Assembly: GCF_016802725.1 (NCBI RefSeq)
Contig: NC_052672.1
Location: 4,895,249 to 4,959,248, forward strand
DNA: 64,000 nucleotides
Direction of reading: 5' to 3'
Source of the DNA: Solenopsis invicta
Taxonomy: Eukaryota; Arthropoda; Insecta; Hymenoptera; Formicidae
In this document: positions 9,691 to 21,840 of the stretch, one piece after another
How positions within the stretch are numbered: position 1 is the stretch's first letter
How the letters are laid out: each line of letters opens with the position of its first letter
Made by a program: the position numbers and the translations under genes
Notes under the pieces: generated by a model
What the model saw: the letters and a program-made list of their open reading frames with translations, nothing else
Told to the model about the DNA's origin: nothing
Databases searched by the model: none

Positions 9691-12542
9691 AGATTATCTG
9701 CTCATTGGGCTATAGCAATAAGAAATATAAAAGGAAGCGCTTCTAACCGTAATAATTTTACCATATAAGTATAGTTACAAATATCAAACACTTTCTCTCA
9801 ACGATTTGCGATAAGTATTGATATCGCTCACGTTTCTTGTAACGATAAAAAATCAATCTAAAAAAAATTGAAAGAGTTTGTAGATAAAAGATGACTCGCT
9901 GTACTTGGAAGTAGACATACGTGGAATCTATTTGTGTGAACGTTTACAGATAAATTTGCGCGATACAAACGTTCTGTCGTGAAAAGTCTTCTTCGTTACT
10001 TTTCTATTAAGGCTTTCTTCTGGGTGGAAACCGCAAATATAGCGTCACGACGGTGAATAGTATTGTATTATCGCGATGTAGAGAAGAGTTGCCGAATGTG
10101 TATCACTTTAATTATTTTGTACTCTATATTTTCCATTTAATACTTTGAAAGTATCGAATTTATGAATTAAAATAATTAAAAATATACAGAATCGTTAACT
10201 TATACAATACTTATTTTATTAATAATTTATTGGAAAAAGATTAAATATTTAATAACTAATAAATAATAATAATGAAAAGGTAAGAAAATTATAAACGTCG
10301 AAATAAAACTGGTTTAAATTTATTTTTCAACTGATATATTTTTATTTATATTAATTATTAATTTCACTATTATTATTTATCAGTCTTATATTAATATCAT
10401 TTATTGTAATAAGGTTTATAGTAACATGATTTAAGAATTTTGATAAATTTTATATAAACATTTTTATAATAGTTTTAATTTTTATAATTATTACAAATAC
10501 ATATATCATGTAAAATGCTATACAATAATTTTTTTATGAAAGTATAAAATTGCATTATTATATTATTATCAGTTACATAATCGATAAAAAAATAATATCA
10601 TTAATTTTATATATATGTATGTATGTATATATATATATATATAAATTTTTTATCAATTTTTGTACCTGATTTTTCAATAGCATGCATAAAATAATAAATA
10701 AATTTTATATCTCTATATTACTTATTTTTCCTTTATTTTATATTTTTATCACACTAAATGTTTCTTGCATTAACTAAAAATATAAAATATTGATGAGATA
10801 CGATTAAAGCGACTGATACGATATTCAGCGACTCTCCTATTCAATAGGAGAGCTTAAATTAAGTTTAAATTAAATCGTCGTGAGACATTCCTTACGTGTC
10901 ATTTTGACGCATTACCTCGTCTCCTTTCTGTCGACTGCATGCTCCGACGGACCTTCTACGTTCCACTCCTCGTGGAAATAGCACATCGCGAGCGTACGTA
11001 CCTAATATTACGAATCTGCCTTCTCCGCATTCAATTACACGAATACGTCTTGTATATTACAAGGAGAGTCCTCCCCCCGGAAGACGCGCGCGGCCCCGTT
11101 AACTCGCTTATTAAAGTGCAAATACCGAGCTTTCGCTCCTAACGGACTAACTTATGTCGTTTCGTGAGAGTTTGCTATGTGGAAACGCGAGCTCGAGAGA
11201 GATATTACCGTATCGATACTGTGCGAAATCCAGAGCATCGGGGTATGTTATGCGATACGGAATGAATGTTAATTAGATGTAACGTTGCAGCTCTGCTATA
11301 AAATACAGCTGTTGAATATTCCATTATTTCGCGAATAACAAAGATTGACATATGATATTAAAATTGTATCGGGGATAATGTTCCTAATTTTCTGGAAAAA
11401 ATAAAAAAAATTGAAGTAAATCAAAATTTTTTTTTATTTTTGCTAATAAATACGACCGGGATAGTGACAGCAAACTCTATTGATAAATGCAAAAAAAAAT
11501 GTTAAAATCATTGATATAGAGCATACTAAAAATAACATTATCTTAAAAGAAAAAAAACTCCAGGAAAAATACGACGAGAAAACAGAAAAAATACCCTTTT
11601 TTCAAATTTCCAAGAATTTTTTCGAGTTAAGAATATTAGTTAGGGAAATTAAATTCTAAAATTAAAAAGCAAGTTTTTTTGGTATTTAAAACGAGGTATT
11701 TAAAATAAATAGGAGGTATTTATACATTTTGCACTTACAAGTCCTTTTTAATATTACGATATCGAGAAAGAAGTTGAAAGTAACTAATTTAAAAACAAAT
11801 CGTCTTACGAGAGATCGACGACACCGGATACAAGTCCAAGTTTAAAAAAAAAATCTTTCTCCCTCTGTCTCTCTTTCTTTTGTTACATAAGCGCAAAGTA
11901 TGCCCTATATAAATTCATTATCTGCTCATCGATCTTCCACAGCCGAGAATCCCTTCTTCGTCATCGTTATGCCATAATAGCCGTTAAAGAGCCGAGTTCC
12001 AGAGCCGTCTGCGACGAGGAGAAATCTGCAGTCGCACCGAAATACACCGTGCGTGGAACACACGTGTTGGCGATGCTGATACGCGCGTGACGATTGAGCA
12101 CGCGCGCGTACTTTCGGAGTCGACGAATCGCTTGCCCAACTCCGATCTGGGCGTCCGAGTGGAAACAACAGTGAATACCTAAATGTATCGCACCAGGTTA
12201 AATGGGGACGCGAAGGGTTGTAGTTTCCCACCTTTTATCCGCTAATGAATTGCCGGGCGGTAAACCCGATTGAAGTCCTGAACGTAATAATGGGCGTGGT
12301 AGCGAAACAATTAAGGGATTGAGGTAACAGCATATGAAAATGGGGCGAGGGGTATCTAAATAATTCTGATTGAAAGCGCAAATATGTCGGGCGCGATAAC
12401 GCCCGTGTTACGGCACGAAAGCTGAAAGCTCTGAGAGGAGTTTCGATATTTCACACGCGGAGCACAAACGCCGCGCGTTGTGTCGCTCATGCGGTGTCGT
12501 TAAGCGGGCGCGGCCGCATGCTGAAAGCAACCGTCATCGTCA
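9691..12542. other. No gene recognised
   Basis: AT-rich to about 10800, with a perfect hairpin CTCTCCTATT-c-AATAGGAGAG at 10832-10852. A GC-richer stretch lies at 11890-12540. 11440-11650 is a dispersed repeat matching 36755-36950 (both contain AAATTTCCAAGAATTTTT). Confidence 0.45.
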
Positions 12543-12788
12543 CACTGAAAAGGAGTTTGGTAATAGCTACCAAATGTTGGGTGAAATAATGCCAGTTCAA
12601 TGTTTGGCTAATATAACCAAAAGTAATTTCACTTTTCTAAATGTTTAGCAAACGTTAACCAAATTTGGTTAACGTTTACTAAACGTTTAGAAAAGTACAA
12701 TTGTGTTTCGTCATGTTAACCAAACATTTACCTGACATTATTTCACTCAACAATTGATAGTTTATATTACCAAATTCTTTCTTTCGGT
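12543..12788. mobile_element. Full-length palindromic MITE
   Basis: Two arms of about 120 bp fold on the centre GTTAACCAAATTTGGTTAAC (12663/12664). Both arms carry GTTTGGTAAT/AATTTGGTAAT, GTGAAATAATG and AATGTTTGG at matching distances. The ends resemble CACTGAAAAGG. The minus-strand open frame 12679-12915 crosses it and is not a gene. Confidence 0.75.
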
Positions 12789-12870
12789 ACAACAATACGA
12801 AGCAGTAATATTCGTGCGCGCGACTAAAGATACTATTCTGGAGAATACATCCCTTCGATACTACTATTGG

Positions 12871-12957
12871 CCCAGTAAACATCAAACATAACACAGATAT
12901 AACGTTATATAACATATACTTGTGTTATATCTATGTTATGTTCGATGTTAGAGCTGG
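12871..12957. mobile_element. CCCAGC palindromic MITE copy 2
   Basis: CCCAGTAAACATCAAACATA at the left, GATGTTAGAGCTGG at the right, with an AACATAACACAGATATAACG palindromic core. Related in ends and motif to 7344-7452. Confidence 0.6.
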
Positions 12958-15900
12958 AACTAGGCAATGCAACTCGCGACGCAAAATATACATACATACA
13001 CATACATCTCACGGATATACACGATAACATCCGGAATATGCGTGATATCGGGCAATCACGCACCGGGATGTGGTAGGAAAATTAAGGAAAAGCGACGGAC
13101 GGGCGATGACGCGGGCTCTGTTTCCCGAAATACATACATCAGTATCGCGACGACGCACTTTGCGATATCTTGACGCGGCGACATCGAGAGATGCTGCGTT
13201 TCGCTGCTGATACCGCCGTCTGAGATTAGCCGATCGGGTACCACGGACCACTCTGCCGCCAGCCGCAGGGTTCGCGCGGCTGAGGGGAACGAGGCGCCGA
13301 CTCCCCTGGGAGGAGGAGGACTATCCCCGGTGGGACATGGACCTTCTTAGTGGGCGCGATCACTGCGCGATATACACCGTAAACACTGTTGCGAGTAGCC
13401 GCGAACCGACCTCGCGGAGTAGCGCGCGTGGGGACGTTTCCGAGGACGCGCGTCCGGGATGCTCGTTGTTCGTCGCCGAGAGAGGTGTGCCCCGCCGCTC
13501 TATTTATACACGTATAAAAGTCGTCGCACGAAACGAGATTTTATCGCGTTTCTCTCTCCGTTTCTTTTCGTCTCTTGGAAGAGGCACGAACGATCCTCTC
13601 GTAAGGACAGGGTGCATTTTGTTTTACATACGTCTCTCTTTTCTGGAAGGAGTGATGATATGCCGAAGAGTGAGGGACGGATGGAAAAATAGACAGAGAG
13701 GAAGAGCAAGAGAGAGAATCAGGAAAAAGTGAGAGGGAAAGGAAGAGAGAGTGGACACCCTCTTTGTCCTCCCCTACAGTTCGTCGGTCCTCCCGCCTCT
13801 GGTACTTCGATCGCGACCACCCGCGGGATGCTGTCGACTACTGCACGGAGAGAGAGAGACGCGTTAGGAGAATCGCTACGCCCTCCGCGTCTCTCCCGAC
13901 CTCATGGACCATATCTCGGTGCACGGACCTGCGCTCTTTGAACGGTATAGCACGACGATGACGGCGACGTCGTCGTCAGAAGGCGCCCACGTTAAAGCTT
14001 TATAAAAATATTATAAAGCGGCACGTGTATGATGCAGGGTAAATAACTTACTGACAGTATCCTAAATACTAGAAATTTGATCTTAAATGCTTTTTTAAAT
14101 ACATTATATTATTACATAATTCCACAGAGCTCAGTAAGTTAATATATTTTTTTAATTAAATTAATGTTAAAATTAATGGTTTACAAAATCAATTTAGTTA
14201 CGTTAAAAGTTACATGAACAAAAAATTAACTCACTATAAAAAAAAGGATAAGTTGAAACAATTAGAAATTAGATAAACCAACTCAATTTCAGAGTCAAAT
14301 ATGATGAACTAATTACCGGCACGTTTAAAAAAATTTTAGTGTTCCTTTAATATTTTGTTTGTCTCAAATAAACATTAAATTTAGTTGTAAAATATATTTA
14401 TGAAGTTATGATTAAATTATTATTGGACGAAACGAACATAATCTTATAGTTAATTGAATAATTTTATAAGAACAATGAAATAAATTTGTAGTAAAATAGA
14501 ATGGTTTCAATGTTGAAACAACTTTTCTACAACAGGAGCTTAATAAGTTATTGATAATAGCAATGTCGCAGTAAACTCTGCTATGGCCTTGAATCACGTA
14601 AACTGAATAAATTATGAAAGAGAATTATAATAAGGACGGTTTTTTAACCTTCCTATTACCTAATCGTCTTACACTATTAGTTGCGATAGGAATTATTTTC
14701 TTTGTACATACAATAGACGTAAGACAAGAGGCTTTCTACAGCTTGTAACTGACTGGTCAAATCTTTTGTGTGAGTTTTAACTTGTTCTACAAAGCTATTT
14801 ATGAAGTGCCGCGCGAATCTCCGATACGATGTAGATTACGTAAACAAACTTTATGTTAGTTAAATGACCATCAAATATTACATATTTAACTACGTTTTAA
14901 TTTCACCAATTTTTTATTGTTGACTTAACTTTTTAGTACAATTTACTGCGTTGTTACTTATTTAAATTGATTTTTTATTTTGACTTGATTACAATTCGCG
15001 TAGTTACATTAAATTAAATTAAATTTTGAAACTTTAGTTTTATCCCAGAATTTTTTAATAATGCAATTGAAAGTTACGGTAAAATTAAATTAAGTTGAAT
15101 GTTGATTTTGAAAATTATATTAAATCAGAATGTTGTAATTTTTTAAAATTAGATTATTCTAAATAATAAAATAATTACAAATATGGATCATCAAATAAAT
15201 TTAATGTATTTTATTCGTAAATTAAATCATAAGAAATATTATTTTGTATTAAAATGTACTTTTTACAATATTTTTCTTTTACGTAGGTAAATTTTTAACA
15301 AAAAGTTAATAAGTTATGTATTTTAAAAATAATTAGTTACCTTTCCATTCTGTATAATTGTATTTAATTTTATTTGATTTTATTTTCTTAAAGGGGGCTT
15401 ATTGTTGTAACATTCATTAAAAATAAATTTTATTTCTTTAAAAGTATAATTTTTATCTTATAATTAAGCAAATTGTTTAAAGATGGGATTTCCAGTACTG
15501 ACGATGTAGGACATCTACTGAAAATCCCGTCAGTATTAGCATTTACTCTATCGTGATAAGTTAAAACATGTACAATAAAAAATAAGAGAATTTGATTTTC
15601 TTTTCCTCATTCGTAATATGATTGTTATTCTAGATTCTATCAGTTTATATCGTAACATATACAGTATAAAATTAAAACCACTGTACCTTGATAGTCGAAC
15701 CAGAGAGAAACTGAAAATGGAATAACGAGCCTGAGATCTTTCTGTCCACTAGCGCCTCTATGTGCACAAAACGTGTACATGAACTATGCAGCCAATGTGC
15801 ATGGTCCCCGTCGTTATGTGCACGGTTCTGCGTAGAACCGCAGAAGATAGACGAAAAAGTAGCGAATTTACTTTTTAAGTGACGGTAACGATAACAAATT

Positions 15901-16620
15901 ATTTTTTAGAATTAGTAACTAATCACTTTTTCAAATTGGTAATGGATAATTAATTGCTTTTTCAATTTGGTAACAACTTGCTTTTAAAAAGCAACTTTCC
16001 CAATCCTGCAAAAAAGCCACTCGGGTTTAAATATTAAATTTGTAAAGGTAAAAAGTTGAAAAGAAATAATATAAACTAAATGTAGCATATGTGGTCTGTC
16101 CATGCTACATGAATTTTAGCTTATCAGAATTCGAAAAATAATTAAAAACAATATCATAAACAATTTAAAATAGTATCCTCTTTAGCATTAATTTTTAAAA
16201 TAAAAACTCGTGAATCACCAAGAGAATGTGCATGGATGAATATATCATATTTGTTGCTAATTAATTTTGCATTATCAATAAAGTGATTAACAAAACAATT
16301 TTGTTAAAAAAAGAGACAGAATTTAAATTTAAGTTTTTAAAAAATTTTCCTAAGTATCAATAAAATTCCATGAAATGATTGTCAAGGATAAAAATTAAAT
16401 TTCTTGAAAATTATATTTTTTCCCAGGGTTTTCTCGGTAGTAAACATCCTGAAAAACTCAAGTGTATCATTTGAGACATTTGATGTATAAATTTTTTTAA
16501 CATAAATTTATGTATCTTTGGTTTAAGAAAATACTACACATACATCGTGGTTTACTTCATCTTTATTTCATATTTGTACACGCCCTCAGCATGCCACATA
16601 CAGTCAATATAATACAATCC
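12958..16620. other. No gene recognised
   Basis: 12960-14000 is GC-rich with several overlapping open frames (up to 131 codons) lacking domains. 14000-15480 is AT-rich. 15485-15528 forms a hairpin (GGGATTTCCAGTA with TACTGAAAATCCC). 15850-16000 has GTAACT/CTTTTTCAA repeats like the block at 23180. Confidence 0.4.
16562..16567 (-). terminator. Possible poly(A) signal
   Basis: The minus strand reads AATAAAGATGAAG, followed about 20 nt later by the GU-rich stretch ACGATGTATGTGTAGT, the arrangement of a cleavage/polyadenylation site. The link to the kinase transcript is unproven; an AATAAA at 20805-20810 is a nearer alternative. Confidence 0.25.
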
Positions 16621-16630
16621 AACGCAGCCA

Positions 16631-16752
16631 AGAGAGAGGAGAGAGAAAGAGAGAAGAGAGCAGAGAGAAAGAGAGAGGAAGGAGAGAAGAGATGAAAGAG
16701 AAGAAGAAAGAGAGAAGAGGTAGAAGTAAAATACAAAAAATATATATATTTA

Positions 16753-16808
<56 letters not shown>

Positions 16809-16836
16809 TTATATTTATATATTTATATATATATCC
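16631..16836. repeat. Polypurine (GA) tract followed by (TA)n
   Basis: About 95 bp of GAGAGA-type purine sequence, then about 90 bp of TA repeats with TTTA breaks. Open frames here are repeat artefacts. Confidence 0.85.
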
Positions 16837-19004
16837 TCTACGCGCGCCGAGAGACATTATTGTTACCACGATGTGTTTTCAACGCTGAATATATATTAGA
16901 TGGATAATAGCTAAGAGTATAATACAAAGAAGAGTGCTGTGTGGGACACGGTGGGATGCATAAATCGAATTGTACGGTTCGCGGATCTCAAGCAAACGAT
17001 TTCGCATGCCGATTCTGTCTCTGATCACCGTTGTCTCGATCGATCATAGCGTCTACTCTATAATTCTTGACGTTGCCATTACGCAGCTTTTTGCCATATA
17101 AAATATCTGCGTAACGACGTCAAAAGTTACAAAATAGATATATAACGACAATATATCGACACTGTCATTAAGAGTTACAGAATAGGCCCTTACATAAACT
17201 AAGGATGGGAGGAAATGGGAGAAGGGGAGGGCAAGAAATAAGCTTCCGAAAAATCAACAATCACAGTTCGGCGCCATTACATCTGTTCGTAATCTGCATG
17301 TACAGAGAAACAGGACAGTTTAGCGTCGAGTCGTACGCGCAAAAAACATACCCGACGAAAGTTTAGGGAATTTCTTAGCTGACAACATAAAACCATTCAA
17401 TCGTGAATTTTCGGGAATTTTTTCCCCGCGAACGTTTTTTAAATGATCTTATCACATCCCGATTTTCCGTATCTTATCGCACTCCGAGTAAAAGTCTGTT
17501 CGATTAAAACTCATTAAACTTTAAACCCAAAATCGAATGAAAAAAAAAACAGAAAGTAAAACAAATTATATCTTGATTTTGTCCTAGTAAAATAAATTAC
17601 ATGATTTTTAACTGCGTCGCAGAGACATGCTTAATACCAGGAGCGGTGAGATGAAAAATATTCCGCCAGTGACAATGTTGGACATTCCGGCAGAGAAATA
17701 AAGAAATTAATAATTTTATTTAAATGTAAAAAAAAAACGGAAACTTAAAGGTAAATGTTAGCGTTGTTTTAAAGCGTTGACGGAGACAGTTTTCGTTCAA
17801 TCTTGTCAATGGCGGATTAATACTCTTAGATGACAGCTTTGTACATACAGTCCGCATATACAACAGAGGCCGTCGACTAAAGACGGTCATTAAGGGAAAC
17901 AAATGTTCTCGATAAAACGAATGATCATCGCTGAACGTAAAATCGATCGCTATTCCGCAGGTGACCTGATAATTCTTTTTAACAAGCATACTGCTTGCAC
18001 AGCCTACTTAGCTAAGTCTCCTCTCTCGAACTCTCTCGCACGAATACATCTTTGTACGCGACATTAACGCGTAAATGTAACCGATAAGCATTTATGGCAG
18101 CGTTATGAGGCCTACTCACGGTAGCGATCGTCGTAAGGACCAGAAAACTTAATCCAAAACGCGAGAGAAACAATAATAGTTTGTCAAACCGTGTCGAGCT
18201 TTGTCAAGCGTTTCTTTCTCGATTGCCGTAAGTATTCTTTTTCACGGCTTAAAACGAAAAAAAAAAGAATCGTTTGATCGGTTGATATGACCATATTAAC
18301 AATACAATGCAAATAAAGAATAAACGTAGCTCAATTAAAAATAAAATCGATACATATCGTGTAGTCTGACTTACTCCCCATCTAGACGGGCGATAGAGAA
18401 ATGGAACGGAGAAAAAGAAAAGGAGGTAGTAGAGCAAAGATTTTTATCCTTTCATTTCTCGTTAAATATAATTATCTAAATGATGAACTGATTAAAAAAG
18501 AAAAAAATCAAATCATAGATTAGCGCAATAACCGTATTCGATAACGTAATTAAGTCTCTTTGCCATTTTACTTTTCGATTTCTACCGTTAATTGACGTAT
18601 CTTCGTTTACAAATTTGTCCCTCTTCTTTCTCACTCTTGCTCTATCACCCTTTTGTATCCTTTTTTTAAATCACCGTATGCAGGATGGTGTCTTTATGTT
18701 TCATTGAAAGAACGAAACTTTTCTCCAACCATCCCGGAGATGACATCTCTCTATATAATTCTCTATTTTTTACGCATGTATATGTGTATGTGTATGCGTG
18801 TGGAATTTCTTTTTCTCTCTCTCTATATATATATATTTTATAAAATACATTAGTTTACAAACAACGTTGGATTAAGTGTCGACGCCCTGCGTGGGAGTCA
18901 TCGCAGCTCAGACTCGATCGTGAAAATCAAGTGCGGTAAATTCGAGAAATACTCGTGTTTATAACGCAAGTTAAGTCTGGAAGAACGGCAGTACTTTCCG
19001 CGTA

Positions 19005-19085
19005 GTATGTGTGTATATGTATATATATGCCTGTGTATGTATATATACATACACACATATGTATATACACACATACATACAATAT
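19005..19085. repeat. TATG/CATA microsatellite, near-palindromic
   Basis: GTATGTATATATACATACAC-type sequence that reads nearly the same on both strands. Confidence 0.75.
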
Positions 19086-21386
19086 ATTCCGGTTGTCACT
19101 GTTTGAACGCACCGCGCGTTCAAAATTCAAGAAACTCTCCTCGTACCTCCTCGTGTGATAAATTCCGTCTGAATCGATTGTCGAGTCGTTCCACGTCAGT
19201 CATTGTCTCGAAGAATTGAAACGTCTTTTTTTCTCACTCAAATTGTCAAACGCGTTCTACAATTCGGCAATGCTGTACAGACAATTTAACACGTTAACAT
19301 GGAACGATTCCGTTGTTATTCTAAGTTAATGACGTTAATGCGATATTTTAAGGCGCGATGTGGAAAGATTAAAGCATCTTTCGCGGATGTACGTATACTG
19401 GAGATGATAGAATTCTAAAATAGCATTGTTTCTCGACGATTTTTAAGTGGGTTTTACACACAACTAGAAATTAATTATATATATTTTTAAACGCTATTTA
19501 TATACGTCGCGTACGATTTCTGAAACATTGTAAACGGCTTACCTGCAATTTTTATGCAACAAGCGAAAACTACACGAAACGATAAAAGCCCTCGATAAAT
19601 TTGTAATGGCAATTATTTTGCCTATAGCCTACGTCTATCATCTTCTTCAATGACGAACGAGGTAACCATGGGAAGGAAAAGGAATACTTTATCTCTTCGT
19701 AACAAGATCGTTTAACGGAGCTGTGCGACCAGTTGGCAAAGACGTCGATCAGAACAATAAGACTATCTTATCGCGCTACATACATATTTACAATACCTCT
19801 AGCATTGCGCGCTAGAGCTCTCTTCTTTCATGTTCGAAACATGCACTAGCATAGGAAACCACGGGAAGAAATCTACTCAAAGAACACATCTTTTTTTTTT
19901 GCTTGGCCACTTGGACGAGATCTTTTTCTCAATAATTATTAAATATTTTCTCTATAAAAACTTCAATAAAAGCATTACTTTCAAAACTACATAGAACTGA
20001 AAGCTTTTCTTTATATTGATCGCGTTTATATGCTCGAGATATCTCGCTAGTGCATACTGCGAACGTATCTATATTGAGGCAAGACCAAGTCATCAAATAC
20101 TTTTCATCTAGCCATTTTGCCGAGTCTGTACAATTTTGTTTTGTTATTCTATCGCCAGATCGATACTCACGCCGAACATGAAGAAGGTTTAAAAGATATT
20201 TATTAGGCTATCATGTAATGGAGGTTTCGATTCAGCCTTTTCGCAAACGCACTGCCGTCTACTTTCCGCCTTTCTCTACTCGTAATTGATTGCCATAAGA
20301 TCACTAAAGCGTTAGCTCTTTTTCTTAAGATAAGGCTTGCAGCTATTAAACCGAATACTCCTTTCTACATTCTCTTTGTAATTAATCTATTGGTAATGAA
20401 GAGCATTTTAATACCTAAGAGTATAAAAGGAATCAGCCGACAGTTCTTTTCATTCACCTAACATATTTTTAAAATAACATACTTTCAGTCATGTTTCATA
20501 CTTTTTCTTAAGGGAAAGCTAAAGCTAAGACCGAATTTCCTCGACGTTGGTATTACCGATCCTTTTTTCGAGCGAGAGTCGAGCGGCACGCAGTCGCGCG
20601 CGGTGCGAAGGATAAGAGAAATAGCGCTAAGGCGAGCCGATAGCGCTCTTTGTCCAACATACTCATAAATATATCATCTCTCCTTGTTTTTCAATTTTAG
20701 CACTATTTAATGCAAGATCTGTCACCTATTGTGTTACACAATAACTACTCTGTTTACCTTTGCTGAGCCAAATGTACATGCAGTAAAGCTCATCAGAATA
20801 TCATTTTATTTTGTATGTTTTACGCGTATTTCAATTCTAGCAAAAGCTTTTGCGATTCTGTAAAGTCAATTCGAAGATATTCAGATGATGTAAATGTTGG
20901 TAATTCGCGCGACTTTAGCATCCCCTTAATACAAAATATAATTTCATATCATCTTCAGATGATTCCTGCTTTCAAAAATTATAAAACTACGAATATCTAA
21001 AATTAGAAGATTTAAAAGAAGTCGAAGAGTATACAAATTCCATAATGATGAATTGATTTTTGCGATTGAAATGAACTGTCGGACGACGAATCGACATGAA
21101 GAAATATGTAAATGTAGGACAGCTCAATTGAGAAGTTCGGAAAAAGATCGATGACAATTACACGAGTAGGAACTGCAAGAATACTGGCACAACGTTTCGC
21201 GTGTATCTGCCTTCTATATATTTTTATCCTACAACGAGGTAGGCAGGTGAAAATGGGGCGGTTCAGTACACTACTTCGTAAAACTTCGATAGACTTCGTT
21301 GTAGTACGGCCTTTATAGATCAACGAGAATGGGGAAAAGAGGGAAAGGAACAGGATGATGGGATAACGAACACATTTCCCTCGTAC

Positions 21387-21543
21387 CTTCACGTTCGGAA
21401 TCGCTATTCGTCGACGACACGCTCGGCTCGTATTGATCAGTAAATTGATAATCGAGAGAAATAAGGTATGGTTTTACAATGTCAGGATATTCTGGGACCA
21501 CAGTCTCTTGCGGACCTTTGTCCTCTCGCGTCCCTACGTATCC
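21387..21543 (-). CDS. Candidate coding exon, product unrecognised (alternative GckIII 3' exon or neighbour)
   Basis: An acceptor-like TTTTGTTTTAG precedes 52 open codons starting GYVGTREDKGPQETVVPEYP and ending STNSDSERE, followed by a donor-like G/GTACGA (phase 1). Composition looks coding (acidic/Ser-rich end, balanced codon use) and an in-frame stop lies in the preceding intron-like sequence, so it could only be reached by splicing. The phase-0 acceptor fits exon 21959-22324 directly, or a weak donor AAG/GTTATT in the last GckIII exon. I recognise no family. A 52-codon open run can also arise by chance. Confidence 0.35.
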
Positions 21544-21612
21544 CTAAAACAAAAGAACACGTTGTTCCTTTTGCGCAAATGCACCGCGGAGGTACGTATG
21601 CTCGAGAAAATA

Positions 21613-21840
21613 TTACCTTAAAATAACCTTCTCCATTAGCATAGACAAGCGCCCTTCAGAGTGATTGGGCGGAAGTAGGGATTTAATTAGTTCGCGGATT
21701 AAGGACTCGGTCATTCCCGGCGACGTGCGCTCCGCCGATTCAAAGGCGTTTCGCAGTTCTTCTACAGCACCGCCATTCTTGCCACCGCTACCACCCTCGC
21801 CATTATTGTCTCTTGCCGAATATTGGTGCTTTCGCTGGAG
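21613..21840 (-). CDS. GckIII: GckIII last coding exon: C-terminal CCM3-binding segment
   Basis: The acceptor AATTGCAG opens LQRKHQYSARDNN, then a Gly/Asn-rich loop, then AVEELRNAFESAERTSPGMT and IRELIKSLLPP, matching the SIEELRGAIYLAEEACPGIS helix pair of human STK24. It ends MLMEKVILR-stop (TAA), 75 residues. Two GT sites near the end, AAG/GTTATT (after 21628) and AAG/GTAATA (after 21617), could splice onward. The first would stay in frame with the exon-like segment at 21543. The C-terminus given here is therefore the simplest reading, not the only one. Confidence 0.85.
   Translation of the reverse strand, partial: LQRKHQYSARDNNGEGGSGGKNGGAVEELRNAFESAERTSPGMTESLIRELIKSLLPPNHSEGRLSMLMEKVILR

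Larger units (their letters stand above)
16562..21386 (-). other. Candidate 3' UTR or downstream region of the kinase gene
   Basis: This stretch is less AT-rich than its lower-coordinate flank and carries no recognisable coding frame or transposon. On the minus strand it holds an AATAAA at 20805-20810, a TGTAAATA Pumilio-like octamer near 19785-19792, tandem TATG/TATA repeats (about 19005-19085), and a final AATAAA at 16562-16567. A 3' UTR of this length is unusual, so this reading is an inference. Confidence 0.22.
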
